A stretch of 6,446 nt of DNA from assembly GCA_023431245.1 (NCBI GenBank), contig JAEYXO010000400.1, positions 1-6,446 on the forward strand, read 5' to 3'. The number at the start of each line of letters is the position of its first letter. The stretch's first letter is position 1. A program made the translations under genes and the position numbers. Under the pieces are notes generated by a model. That model was not told where the DNA came from and did no database searches. It was given only the letters and a program-made list of their open reading frames with translations. Positions 1 to 5,165 of the stretch are shown piece by piece. The stretch comes from Pseudomonadota bacterium (lineage in GTDB: Bacteria; Pseudomonadota; Gammaproteobacteria; Burkholderiales; SG8-41).

Positions 1-1242
1 GTTCGTCGGCAATTCGACCACCTGGCGCACCTTGGCGACCATCTCGCCGACACTGGCGCGGTCGACGTGTTCCATGAACACGACGAACTCGTCGCCGCCC
101 CAGCGACCCACCGTGTCCGATTCGCGCACCGCGCCGGTGATGCGCTGTGCCGTGTGCTGCAGCGCCGTGTCGCCGGCCTTGTGCCCCAGCCGGTCGTTGA
201 CCTGCTTGAAACCGTCGAGATCGATGAACAGCAACAGGCAGGTCCGGCCGGGGTCGCGGCGCAGGCCGGACATCGCGCGGTCGATGCGGTCGCGCACCAG
301 CAGGCGGTTGGGCAGGCCGGTCAGTGGATCGAACAGCGCGAGTTGTCCGAGCCGCGCGCGCTGGGTCAGCACCACCAGCGTGCTCCAGCCCAGTGCGACT
401 GCAAACAGCCAGACCAGCCCGTGCAGCAGCCACAGCTGGTACTGCCGCGGTGCGTTGGCATGGCGCAGCGCGATCACCCACTTGCCGCCGGGCACGTCGA
501 CGTCGACATGCTGCACGCCCGGCTCCGAGAACAGCGCGGCATTGCCCCAGAACACATCGCCCGCCATGCCGGCGCCGTTGCGGCCGCGGATCGCGATCAT
601 GGCGCCGTCCGATGCGCTTTCGGCGATCGCGGTGTTCATCAGCGACTCCGAATCGATGACCGAGGACAGCAGACCCCAGTAGCGGCCGTCGATGACTATC
701 GGCACCCGGTAAATCAGGCCCATGCCGCCCTGCACCAGCGGGATCGGGCCGATCAGCACCGGCATGCCGCTGTCGGCGGCGCGTTTGACGTCGGGCCACT
801 GGGTGGGCACATCGGGGTAATGCAGGCCGATGGCTTTTTCGTTGCCCTTCACCGGGTAGATATAACTGACATGGAAACCCACGGCCACTGCGAAATTGCG
901 CACATGGCGCGCGTCGCGATGCAGGCCGGCGAGTATGGCCTGGACTTCTTCGCGGTCAAGGCTGCTGTGGCGCACCGCGAGATAACTGGACATGCCGCTG
1001 GTCAGGAAGAGCACGCTGCTGAGTTCGCGGCTCAGCCGCGCGCGCAGCGAGGAGCCCGCCATCAGCAGGTCGACCTGGCGGCGCGCCTCGATTTCGCGTG
1101 CCTGCAGGTTCACGACCAGCGTGCCGGCGAGGATGACGACCAGGCTGACGCCGGCGGCGATCAGCAGGTGCGGCAGGCCGGACTGCAGCATGCCGGTTTC
1201 GCGCGGTATTTTGTCGTTGGTGTTTTTTTCGCTGAACAGCAT
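1..1242 (-). CDS. CHASE-GGDEF membrane diguanylate cyclase (C-terminus beyond window)
   Basis: This is the N-terminal 414 codons of a membrane sensor that should make cyclic di-GMP from two GTP. Translation on the minus strand shows a short cytoplasmic start, TM helix 1 (about residues 25-46), a periplasmic region, TM helix 2 (about 270-293) and a GGDEF domain. The periplasmic part resembles a CHASE sensor domain around residues 115-182 (YPVKGNEKAIGL, then SGMPVLIGP and LVQGG). The GGDEF domain shows DPLTGLPNR at 305-313, the metal-binding segment FIDLDGFK near 339-346 and an intact GGDEF at 382-386 (bases 85-99). An RxxD motif (Arg373-Glu-Ser-Asp376) lies five residues before GGDEF, the position of the inhibitory I-site, so product feedback is expected. 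The ATG at 1242 is preceded by AGGGGA at a 7-nt spacing. The end of the GGDEF domain, and any EAL domain after it, lie outside the window. The ligand is unknown. Confidence 0.92.
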   Translation of the reverse strand, partial: MLFSEKNTNDKIPRETGMLQSGLPHLLIAAGVSLVVILAGTLVVNLQAREIEARRQVDLLMAGSSLRARLSRELSSVLFLTSGMSSYLAVRHSSLDREEVQAILAGLHRDARHVRNFAVAVGFHVSYIYPVKGNEKAIGLHYPDVPTQWPDVKRAADSGMPVLIGPIPLVQGGMGLIYRVPIVIDGRYWGLLSSVIDSESLMNTAIAESASDGAMIAIRGRNGAGMAGDVFWGNAALFSEPGVQHVDVDVPGGKWVIALRHANAPRQYQLWLLHGLVWLFAVALGWSTLVVLTQRARLGQLALFDPLTGLPNRLLVRDRIDRAMSGLRRDPGRTCLLLFIDLDGFKQVNDRLGHKAGDTALQHTAQRITGAVRESDTVGRWGGDEFVVFMEHVDRASVGEMVAKVRQVVELPTN

Positions 1243-1249
1243 GTATCCG

Positions 1250-1255
1250 TCCCCT
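1250..1255 (-). promoter_or_regulatory. Shine-Dalgarno site of the diguanylate cyclase gene
   Basis: The minus strand reads AGGGGA, 7 nt before the ATG at 1242. No other in-frame ATG nearby has a comparable site, so it fixes the start used here. Confidence 0.7.
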
Positions 1256-1311
1256 GCACAAGGGATTCCCCTGTGTGCGCAGCCATGATACCGAGTCGGC
1301 GCCGGCCTGCC

Positions 1312-1345
1312 ATCCGGCCGCAGAGTCTTGTGCTGTTCGCCGGAT
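1312..1345. repeat. 7-bp inverted repeat in the leader of the diguanylate cyclase gene
   Basis: ATCCGGC (1312-1318) and its exact complement GCCGGAT (1339-1345) flank a 20-base spacer. The right arm touches the predicted -10 box. It could be an operator half-site pair or a leader hairpin. Neither arm is followed by a U-run in the minus-strand direction, so it is not a convincing terminator for the upstream oxidoreductase gene. Short arms in GC-rich DNA can arise by chance. Confidence 0.3.
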
Positions 1346-1372
1346 TTATAAAAATATATTTAAAATCAATAA
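1345..1372 (-). promoter_or_regulatory. Putative sigma70-type promoter for the diguanylate cyclase gene
   Basis: A block of about 40 bases (1341-1382) is almost pure A/T in an otherwise very GC-rich window. On the minus strand it offers TATAAA (1345-1350) as a -10 box, with TTATTG (1367-1372) 16 bp upstream as a weak -35. Transcription would start roughly 95 nt before the ATG at 1242. The -35 match is poor, so the exact boxes are uncertain. The base composition and position between two same-strand genes make a promoter here likely. Confidence 0.45.
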
Positions 1373-1379
1373 GTTATTA

Positions 1380-2381
1380 TTAACCGCCTGAGGAGCGCAT
1401 CAGGATTACGACCTTGCCCACGACTTTGCGTTCGTGCACGGTGCGTAGCGCCTCCCGGTACTGTGCCAGCGGGAAGGCGCCCATCACATGCGGTTTGATC
1501 TTTCCGGCGACATACCAGTCGACCAGTTCACGCTGCACGCGCTGCACCTTTTCCGGCTGGCGGTCGCGATAGGCGCTGTACTGCAGGCCGATCAATGAAA
1601 TGTTCTTTACCAGCAGGTGGCCGGCCTTCACTTCGGGAATGCGGCCCTCGGCGAAACCGACGACGATCAGCCGCCCGGACCAGGCGATGACCCGCAGGCT
1701 CGCATCGAAAACATCGCCGCCGACCGGATCGACGATGATGTCGACGCCGCGCTTGCCGACTGCGGCAAGCACCTGGTCGCGGAAGGCGTCGCGCAGGTTC
1801 GGCACATCGGTGCGCACCACGTGATCGGCGCCGTGCTGCTTCGCCAGCGCGGCCTTCTCCGCGCTGCCGACGCTGGCGACCACCGTCGCGCCCAGCGCCT
1901 TGCCGACCTGGATCGCGGCGATGCCGACACCGCCGGCGGCGCCGTTGACGAGGATTATTTCACCGGGCCGGTACTGGCCGCGCTCGACGATCGCGAAATG
2001 CGCGGTCGGGTAGGCGATGCCCATCGCCGCGGCGTCGGCAAAACTCATGGATTCCGGCATCGGATAGCAGTTGTGCTGCGAGACCACGCATTTCTGCGCG
2101 TAGGCGCCGTACTCGTTCTGCGCGGCGACGCGGTCGCCGGGTTTTACCGCGGTGACGCCGGGACCGACCGCGGCGACCACGCCGGCCATGTCCTTGCCCG
2201 GACTGAAGGGGCGCTTGGGCAGCACCTGGTAGGTGCCGCCGATCACCAGCAGGTCGGGGAAGTTGACGCTGGCGGCGTGCACGTCGACCAGCACCTCGCC
2301 GGGGCCGGGCACGGGGTCCGGCACGTCTTCCAGCAGCAGGTTTTCGATCGGGCCATGTTCCCTGACGATCAGTGCTTTCAA
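1380..2381 (-). CDS. Zinc-independent NADPH:quinone oxidoreductase family protein (MDR superfamily)
   Basis: This 333-residue protein should transfer hydride from NADPH to quinones or other enone or carbonyl acceptors in the cytoplasm. It begins MKALIVREHGP and has the GroES-like fold with SVNFPDLLVIGGTY (38-51) and a PGKDMAGVV segment near 61-69. A Rossmann domain follows, with the nucleotide motif NGAAGGVGIAAIQ at 146-158 and VDPVGGDVF near 217-225. The catalytic-zinc cysteine of alcohol dehydrogenases is replaced in the SVN segment, which is typical of quinone reductases. I chose TTG at 2381 because it sits 7 nt after GGAGA and starts exactly where family members start. An ATG at 2489 would add 36 unlike residues and run through the divergent promoter into the neighbouring gene. 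The true substrate (quinone, enoyl-CoA or other) cannot be read from sequence. The gene is divergent from the AhpD-like selenoprotein gene. Confidence 0.9.
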   Translation of the reverse strand: MKALIVREHGPIENLLLEDVPDPVPGPGEVLVDVHAASVNFPDLLVIGGTYQVLPKRPFSPGKDMAGVVAAVGPGVTAVKPGDRVAAQNEYGAYAQKCVVSQHNCYPMPESMSFADAAAMGIAYPTAHFAIVERGQYRPGEIILVNGAAGGVGIAAIQVGKALGATVVASVGSAEKAALAKQHGADHVVRTDVPNLRDAFRDQVLAAVGKRGVDIIVDPVGGDVFDASLRVIAWSGRLIVVGFAEGRIPEVKAGHLLVKNISLIGLQYSAYRDRQPEKVQRVQRELVDWYVAGKIKPHVMGAFPLAQYREALRTVHERKVVGKVVILMRSSGG

Positions 2382-2388
2382 GATGCGG

Positions 2389-2393
2389 TCTCC
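2389..2393 (-). promoter_or_regulatory. Ribosome binding site that decides the TTG start
   Basis: The minus strand reads GGAGA followed by 7 nt and then TTG (2381-2379). It supports the non-ATG start of the oxidoreductase over the upstream in-frame ATG at 2489, which also overlaps the neighbouring coding region. Confidence 0.7.
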
Positions 2394-2414
2394 GGCAGAA
2401 TTTCGGGAGGCGCG

Positions 2415-2420
2415 ATTGTA
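2415..2420 (-). promoter_or_regulatory. Putative -10 box for the oxidoreductase gene
   Basis: The minus strand reads TACAAT, five of six matches to the sigma70 -10 consensus. It would place the transcription start about 27 nt before the TTG codon. No good -35 hexamer lies 16-18 bp upstream. That position falls in the spacer of the 2422-2463 inverted repeat, which would fit an activator-dependent or otherwise regulated promoter. Confidence 0.45.
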
Positions 2421-2444
2421 ACGCGATGCCTGCTTGGGCATGAT
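2416..2444 (+). promoter_or_regulatory. Putative promoter for the AhpD-like selenoprotein gene
   Basis: TTGTAA (2416-2421) and CATGAT (2439-2444) are separated by 17 bp, each with four of six matches to sigma70 consensus. This promoter would overlap the oxidoreductase -10 box back to back, and its spacer contains the left arm of the 11-bp inverted repeat. The match is modest, so this is an inference from position and spacing. Confidence 0.35.
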
Positions 2445-2463
2445 GTGCGGGACAGGCATCGCG
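2422..2463. promoter_or_regulatory. Perfect 11-bp inverted repeat, candidate operator in a divergent promoter region
   Basis: CGCGATGCCTG (2422-2432) is matched exactly by its reverse complement CAGGCATCGCG (2453-2463) across a 20-base spacer. The arm centres are 31 bp apart, about three helical turns, so two protein subunits could bind the same DNA face. It fills most of the 97-bp gap between two divergent genes and overlaps the predicted promoters of both. The cognate regulator is not visible in the window. It is poorly placed to be a terminator, having no U-run on either side. Confidence 0.6.
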
Positions 2464-2467
2464 GAAC

Positions 2468-2474
2468 GGAGGGG
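2468..2474 (+). promoter_or_regulatory. Strong Shine-Dalgarno site of the AhpD-like selenoprotein gene
   Basis: GGAGGGG lies just before the ATG at 2479, the GGAGG core being 6 nt away. It selects this start over an in-frame ATG at 2434, which lies inside the inverted-repeat region and has no such site. Confidence 0.8.
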
Positions 2475-2478
2475 AACG

Positions 2479-3045
2479 ATGGCGCGCATCAGTTATGTGA
2501 CACCGGACGCGGTGAGTGACCCGCAGATCCGCCGCTGGCTCGACGAGGCGATCGCGGCGGGCAGGCCGGGCCCGGAAAACCAGGCCATCCGCGCCCACCA
2601 GCCGGACGTCATGCGCTCGTTCACGCAGACCCGCGAACTGCTGTTCGACAACGGTGCCGGCGTGCTCGAGCATGACCTGAAGGAAATGCTGCGCGCCTAT
2701 GTTGCCTTCACCATCGAATGCGGCTACTGAAGCAACCAGGGAACCGCGCGGTCGGCGCGGGACGCGGACAGCAGGATGGCGGAGCTGATGCAGTACGAAA
2801 AATCGGACCGTTTCACGCCGCGCGAGAAAACCGCGCTGCGTTACGCCGATGCGATCATGTATGACCCCGGTCAGGCCGACGACGCGATGTGGGCGGACCT
2901 GCACAGGGAATTCAGCGAACCGCAGCTGGTCGAGCTGGGCTACTGGATCGGTTTCACCTTCGGCGGCCAGCGCTGGCTGAAGACGCTGTCGGCAAAGCAG
3001 GGCGAACTCGCGGCCGCGATGGCCGCCCGGCGCGCACCGGAATGA
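2479..3045 (+). CDS. AhpD/carboxymuconolactone-decarboxylase-like selenoprotein with CxxU active site (TGA read as Sec84)
   Basis: Read through one in-frame TGA, this encodes 188 residues of the AhpD/CMD all-helical family, whose thiol pair serves peroxidase or disulfide-exchange chemistry. AhpD proteins have Glu, 12 residues, Cys-x-x-Cys. Here Glu69 is 12 residues before Cys81, and the sequence is Cys81-Gly-Tyr-TGA84, so the stop codon replaces precisely the second redox cysteine. Downstream the same frame continues with family-like sequence: SDRFTPREKTALRYADAI (109-126) and VELGYWIGFTFGGQRW (151-166). The downstream part has no good SD for a separate start at the ATG at 2776. A GC hairpin with a GGU loop follows the TGA as a candidate SECIS. 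The histidine found four residues after the second cysteine in AhpD is Gly88 here, so the chemistry may differ from classical AhpD. The alternatives are a TGC-to-TGA nonsense mutation or a sequencing error. Sec insertion also needs selA, selB, selC and selD elsewhere in the genome. Confidence 0.85.
2728..2730 (+). other. In-frame TGA, predicted selenocysteine codon 84
   Basis: This TGA is codon 84 of the AhpD-like gene and follows TGC GGC TAC (Cys-Gly-Tyr). It takes the place of the C-terminal cysteine of the CxxC redox motif. A single base change (TGC to TGA) separates it from a cysteine codon, as is usual for Sec/Cys homologue pairs. Confidence 0.8.
2731..2760 (+). promoter_or_regulatory. 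Candidate bacterial SECIS element
   Basis: Immediately after the TGA come 13 bases, then the stem CCGCGC (2744-2749), the loop GGUCG (2750-2754) and the fully complementary stem GCGCGG (2755-2760). The apical loop opens with GGU and lies 19 nt after the TGA. Known bacterial SECIS elements are stem-loops within the coding region just after the UGA, with a small apical loop carrying a G/GU that SelB recognises. The stem is all G-C pairs. In a GC-rich genome a 6-bp stem alone could be chance; loop sequence, distance and the catalytic position of the TGA together make it convincing. Confidence 0.75.
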
Positions 3046-3071
3046 AAAAGGGGGCGGCCATGGCCGCCCCC
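3045..3071 (-). terminator. Intrinsic terminator of the Bug/TctC-type gene
   Basis: A perfect palindrome (3050-3071, arms GGGGGCGGCCA and its complement) lies 19 bases beyond the stop codon of the minus-strand binding-protein gene. On that strand it is followed by five T residues (3049-3045), giving a classical hairpin plus U-tract. The T-run overlaps the last base of the TGA stop of the convergent selenoprotein gene. In the plus direction the hairpin has no adjacent U-run; a smaller GCCG/CGGC hairpin followed by GTTTT (3076-3091) may help there. Confidence 0.8.
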
Positions 3072-3090
3072 GGTTGCCGCACGCGGCGTT

Positions 3091-4065
3091 TTATCGCGCG
3101 GTCAGGCCGGCCGCCTGCACCACCGGGCCCATGGTCTTGATCTCGGATTCGACGAAGCGGCGGAACTCCTCCGGCGTGTTGGTCACCACTTCGGTCATCT
3201 GCTGTTCGAAGAGCTTGCGGAATTCCGGGTTCTTCGTGGTTTCGAGCAGCAGTTCCCGCACCCGGGTCAGCACCGCCCGCGGCGTCTTCGCCGGCGCCAG
3301 CAGGCCGTTCCAGCCGCCGTACTGGTAGCCGGGCACGGTTTCCGCGATCGCCGGCAGGTCGCCCAGCAGCGCGGTCTTGGTCGGCAGCGTATGCGCGACC
3401 GCACGCAGCTTGCCGCCCTTGACCAGGCCGGCCACCGCGGGCCCGGGCGTGATCGTCCACTGCGACTCACCGGCGACAACGGCGGCGACCGAGGGGCCGC
3501 CACCCTTGTACGGCACATGCAGCGCCTCGGTTTTCGCGATCTGCATGAACAGCACGCCGGCGAGGTGGCTCTGCGAGCCGACGCCGGCCGAGGCCATGTT
3601 GGCCTTGCCGCCGCGGCTCTTGTTGAACTCGATCAGGTCCTTGACCGTCTTCACCGGGAGCGAGGGATGGACGACGAGGACGTTCGGCGTGTTGCCGAAC
3701 AGCGAGATGAAGGCATAGTCCTTCAGCGGATCGAAGGGCAGCTTCTTGAAGATGTGCGGGCCGATGACCATTGCCGCGGTCGAGGCCGACAGCAGGGTGT
3801 AGCCGTCGGGCTGCGCATCCTTGCCGATTTCCATGCCGATCAGGCCGCCGGCGCGGGCGCGGTTGTCGACGACGACCTGCTGCTTGGCGACGGCGGTGAA
3901 GGAGTTCGCGAAAATCCGTCCCAGCGTGTCGACGGAACTGCCGGCGGCATTGGGCACGATCAGGCGGATCGGACGCGACGGATATTCCGCGGCGACCGCC
4001 GACGGAGCGGCCGCGACTCCCGTCAATGCGGCCAGCAGAATGGTGAAGCTGCGGGTGAAATGCAT
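3091..4065 (-). CDS. Bug/TctC-family periplasmic solute-binding protein
   Basis: This 324-residue protein belongs to the Bug family, the extracytoplasmic receptors of tripartite tricarboxylate transporters, which bind small carboxylates or similar ligands in the periplasm. It has a Sec signal peptide with a hydrophobic core (about residues 7-20) and a likely cleavage after Ala26 (AVAA before EYPSRPIRLIVP). Family landmarks include YPSRPIRLIVPNAAGSSVD at the mature N-terminus, the NRARAGGLIGMEIG loop, PDGYTLL, ANMASAGVGSQSHLAG and HVPYKGGGPSVAAVVAGE. Length matches the family. A very strong SD (AAGGAGGA, 4070-4077) precedes the ATG at 4065. No tctA or tctB transporter genes adjoin it; this is common for the greatly expanded Bug proteins of betaproteobacteria, so the ligand and transporter partner cannot be assigned. 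It is divergent from the patatin-like gene. Confidence 0.93.
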   Translation of the reverse strand: MHFTRSFTILLAALTGVAAAPSAVAAEYPSRPIRLIVPNAAGSSVDTLGRIFANSFTAVAKQQVVVDNRARAGGLIGMEIGKDAQPDGYTLLSASTAAMVIGPHIFKKLPFDPLKDYAFISLFGNTPNVLVVHPSLPVKTVKDLIEFNKSRGGKANMASAGVGSQSHLAGVLFMQIAKTEALHVPYKGGGPSVAAVVAGESQWTITPGPAVAGLVKGGKLRAVAHTLPTKTALLGDLPAIAETVPGYQYGGWNGLLAPAKTPRAVLTRVRELLLETTKNPEFRKLFEQQMTEVVTNTPEEFRRFVESEIKTMGPVVQAAGLTAR

Positions 4066-4143
4066 GACATCCTCCTTGGATAAAACGGTTATGTTTTTTG
4101 TGCAAGCAATGCGCAGGATTCTGTCGGGTTTGCCGCGTCATGG

Positions 4144-4172
4144 CAACAACCATTGTTGACCAAATTGGTTGT
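4144..4172. promoter_or_regulatory. Nested dyad symmetries in a divergent intergenic region, candidate operator
   Basis: Three overlapping dyads lie within 29 bp: CAACAA-CCA-TTGTTG (4144-4158), ACCAA-A-TTGGT (4159-4169), and ACAACCA (4146-4152) paired with TGGTTGT (4166-4172). They sit in the 173-bp gap between the Bug/TctC-type gene and the patatin-like gene, about 80 bp from the first and 70 bp from the second. Such symmetry suggests a transcription factor site, but the family cannot be named from this alone. Confidence 0.45.
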
Positions 4173-4189
4173 GCGGCGACCGCATCTGC

Positions 4190-4202
4190 AGGGGGAACCT
4201 TG
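4190..4202 (+). promoter_or_regulatory. Purine-rich ribosome-binding-like site before an alternative TTG start
   Basis: AGGGGGAA (4190-4197) precedes an in-frame TTG at 4200. It is the best SD match upstream of the patatin-like gene. Using it would add 13 residues to the lipoprotein signal peptide, giving 304 residues instead of 291. Confidence 0.4.
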
Positions 4203-4238
4203 ACGGCAACCGGTGGTCATCCCACACTCGAAAACATC

Positions 4239-5114
4239 ATGAGCAAAATGACCAAAACACTGTTGTTCCCGCTGATTGCGATCCTGCTCGCGGGCTGCGC
4301 CACCGCGCCGATGAACCATGTTGCGGCGGACGCGCCCTATGCGGTGCCGCTGGAGCGGGTGTCGAAGCCGCATCCGGTGATCGGCCTCGTGCTTGGTGCG
4401 GGCGGCTCGCGCGGTTTTGCGCATGTCGGCGTGCTGAAGGCGCTGGAAGCGGCAGGCATCGAGGCCGATGTGGTGGTCGGCGTGAGTTCGGGCGCCATCG
4501 TCGGCGCGTTGCACGCCGGCGGCATGCGCGCCAGGGAACTGGAGGCGCAGGCGCTGGAGATCGAGGACGACGACCTGCTCGACTTCACGCTGTTCGGACC
4601 CGGCGTGATCCGGGGCGGCCGCCTGCAGGCCTACATCAACGAGATGGTGGGCGGCCGCCCGCTCGAAGCGCTGCAGAAACCGTTTGCCGCGGTGGTTGCC
4701 GAACTGGAGACGCGCCGCATGACCGTGTTCAACCGCGGCAATACCGGGCTCGCGGTGCGCGCCTCGGCCAGTGTGCCGCGCCTGTTCTGGCCGGTGGTGA
4801 TCCGCGGCACCGAATATGTCGATGGCGGCGTGGCCAGCCGCCTGCCGGCCTCCGTCGCTCGCGAGATGGGTGCCGACATCGTCATCGCCGTCGATGTGTC
4901 CTGGCGCGGTTCGGCCGATGCGCGCCATGCCGACATCGTGATCCGCCCCGAAACCGTCCGCTCGCGCATCACCGATTTTTCGCACAAGCTCGCCAATCTC
5001 GCGGCGGGCGAAGAGGCGGCGCGCGCGATCCTGCCGCAGCTGCGCGAACTGCAGGCGCGGGTGGCCGCCGAAAAATCGCGCCCGCTGCGCGTCAGCGCCG
5101 CCACCAGCCGCTAG
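4239..5114 (+). CDS. Patatin-like phospholipase lipoprotein (RssA/NTE-type)
   Basis: This 291-residue protein is a predicted serine acyl hydrolase acting on phospholipids or lysophospholipids at a membrane. The N-terminus (MSKMTKTLLFPLIAILLAGC) is a lipoprotein signal with lipobox LAGC and lipidated Cys20, so it is likely anchored in the cell envelope. The patatin domain begins near residue 47. It shows the oxyanion-hole segment GAGGSRG (53-59), the nucleophile elbow GVSSG (81-85, Ser83) and the catalytic Asp195 in VDGGV, so the Ser-Asp dyad is intact. Overall length and motifs resemble RssA-like patatins, but with a lipid anchor. The start is uncertain: ATG 4239 gives the most normal signal peptide but has no clear SD, while TTG 4200 has a better SD. 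The frame is also open further upstream, with ATG codons at 4140 and 4098. The natural substrate is unknown. Confidence 0.88.
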   Translation: MSKMTKTLLFPLIAILLAGCATAPMNHVAADAPYAVPLERVSKPHPVIGLVLGAGGSRGFAHVGVLKALEAAGIEADVVVGVSSGAIVGALHAGGMRARELEAQALEIEDDDLLDFTLFGPGVIRGGRLQAYINEMVGGRPLEALQKPFAAVVAELETRRMTVFNRGNTGLAVRASASVPRLFWPVVIRGTEYVDGGVASRLPASVAREMGADIVIAVDVSWRGSADARHADIVIRPETVRSRITDFSHKLANLAAGEEAARAILPQLRELQARVAAEKSRPLRVSAATSR

Positions 5115-5137
5115 CCGCGGGCGCAATGTGAACTTGC

Positions 5138-5165
5138 GGGCCCGGCACTGCCGGGCCCCTTGTTA
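5138..5165 (+). terminator. Hairpin terminator of the patatin-like gene
   Basis: A 10-bp perfect inverted repeat, GGGCCCGGCA (5138-5147) and TGCCGGGCCC (5149-5158), begins 23 bases after the stop codon. The tail CTTGTT is only moderately T-rich, so termination may be incomplete and some transcripts may continue into the CoA-transferase gene. Confidence 0.6.

Noticed and set aside
67..1383. A 438-codon plus-strand open frame opposite the diguanylate cyclase gene
   Set aside because: It is a low-complexity His/Ala/Gln/Arg-rich shadow of the GC-rich antisense strand; the minus-strand frame carries a complete GGDEF signature and two membrane helices.
2434..2478. Upstream ATG at 2434 as the start of the AhpD-like gene
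   Set aside because: It lies inside the inverted-repeat promoter region without an SD site, whereas ATG 2479 has GGAGGGG at good spacing and gives the family-like MARISYV start.
1617..2519. Long plus-strand open frame opposite the oxidoreductase gene
   Set aside because: Composition is typical of GC-rich antisense frames, and it would cross the divergent promoter region; the minus strand has the NADPH-binding motif.
2728..2730. Reading the AhpD-like gene as a pseudogene or as two separate small genes
   Set aside because: The frame is unchanged, the downstream part is intact and family-like with no second lesion, the ATG at 2776 lacks a good ribosome site, and the TGA sits exactly on the catalytic cysteine with a SECIS-like hairpin after it. 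A point mutation is still possible but less likely.
4089..5126. Long minus-strand open frame opposite the patatin-like gene
   Set aside because: Shadow frame with biased composition; the plus strand shows the lipobox, GxSxG and DGG motifs.
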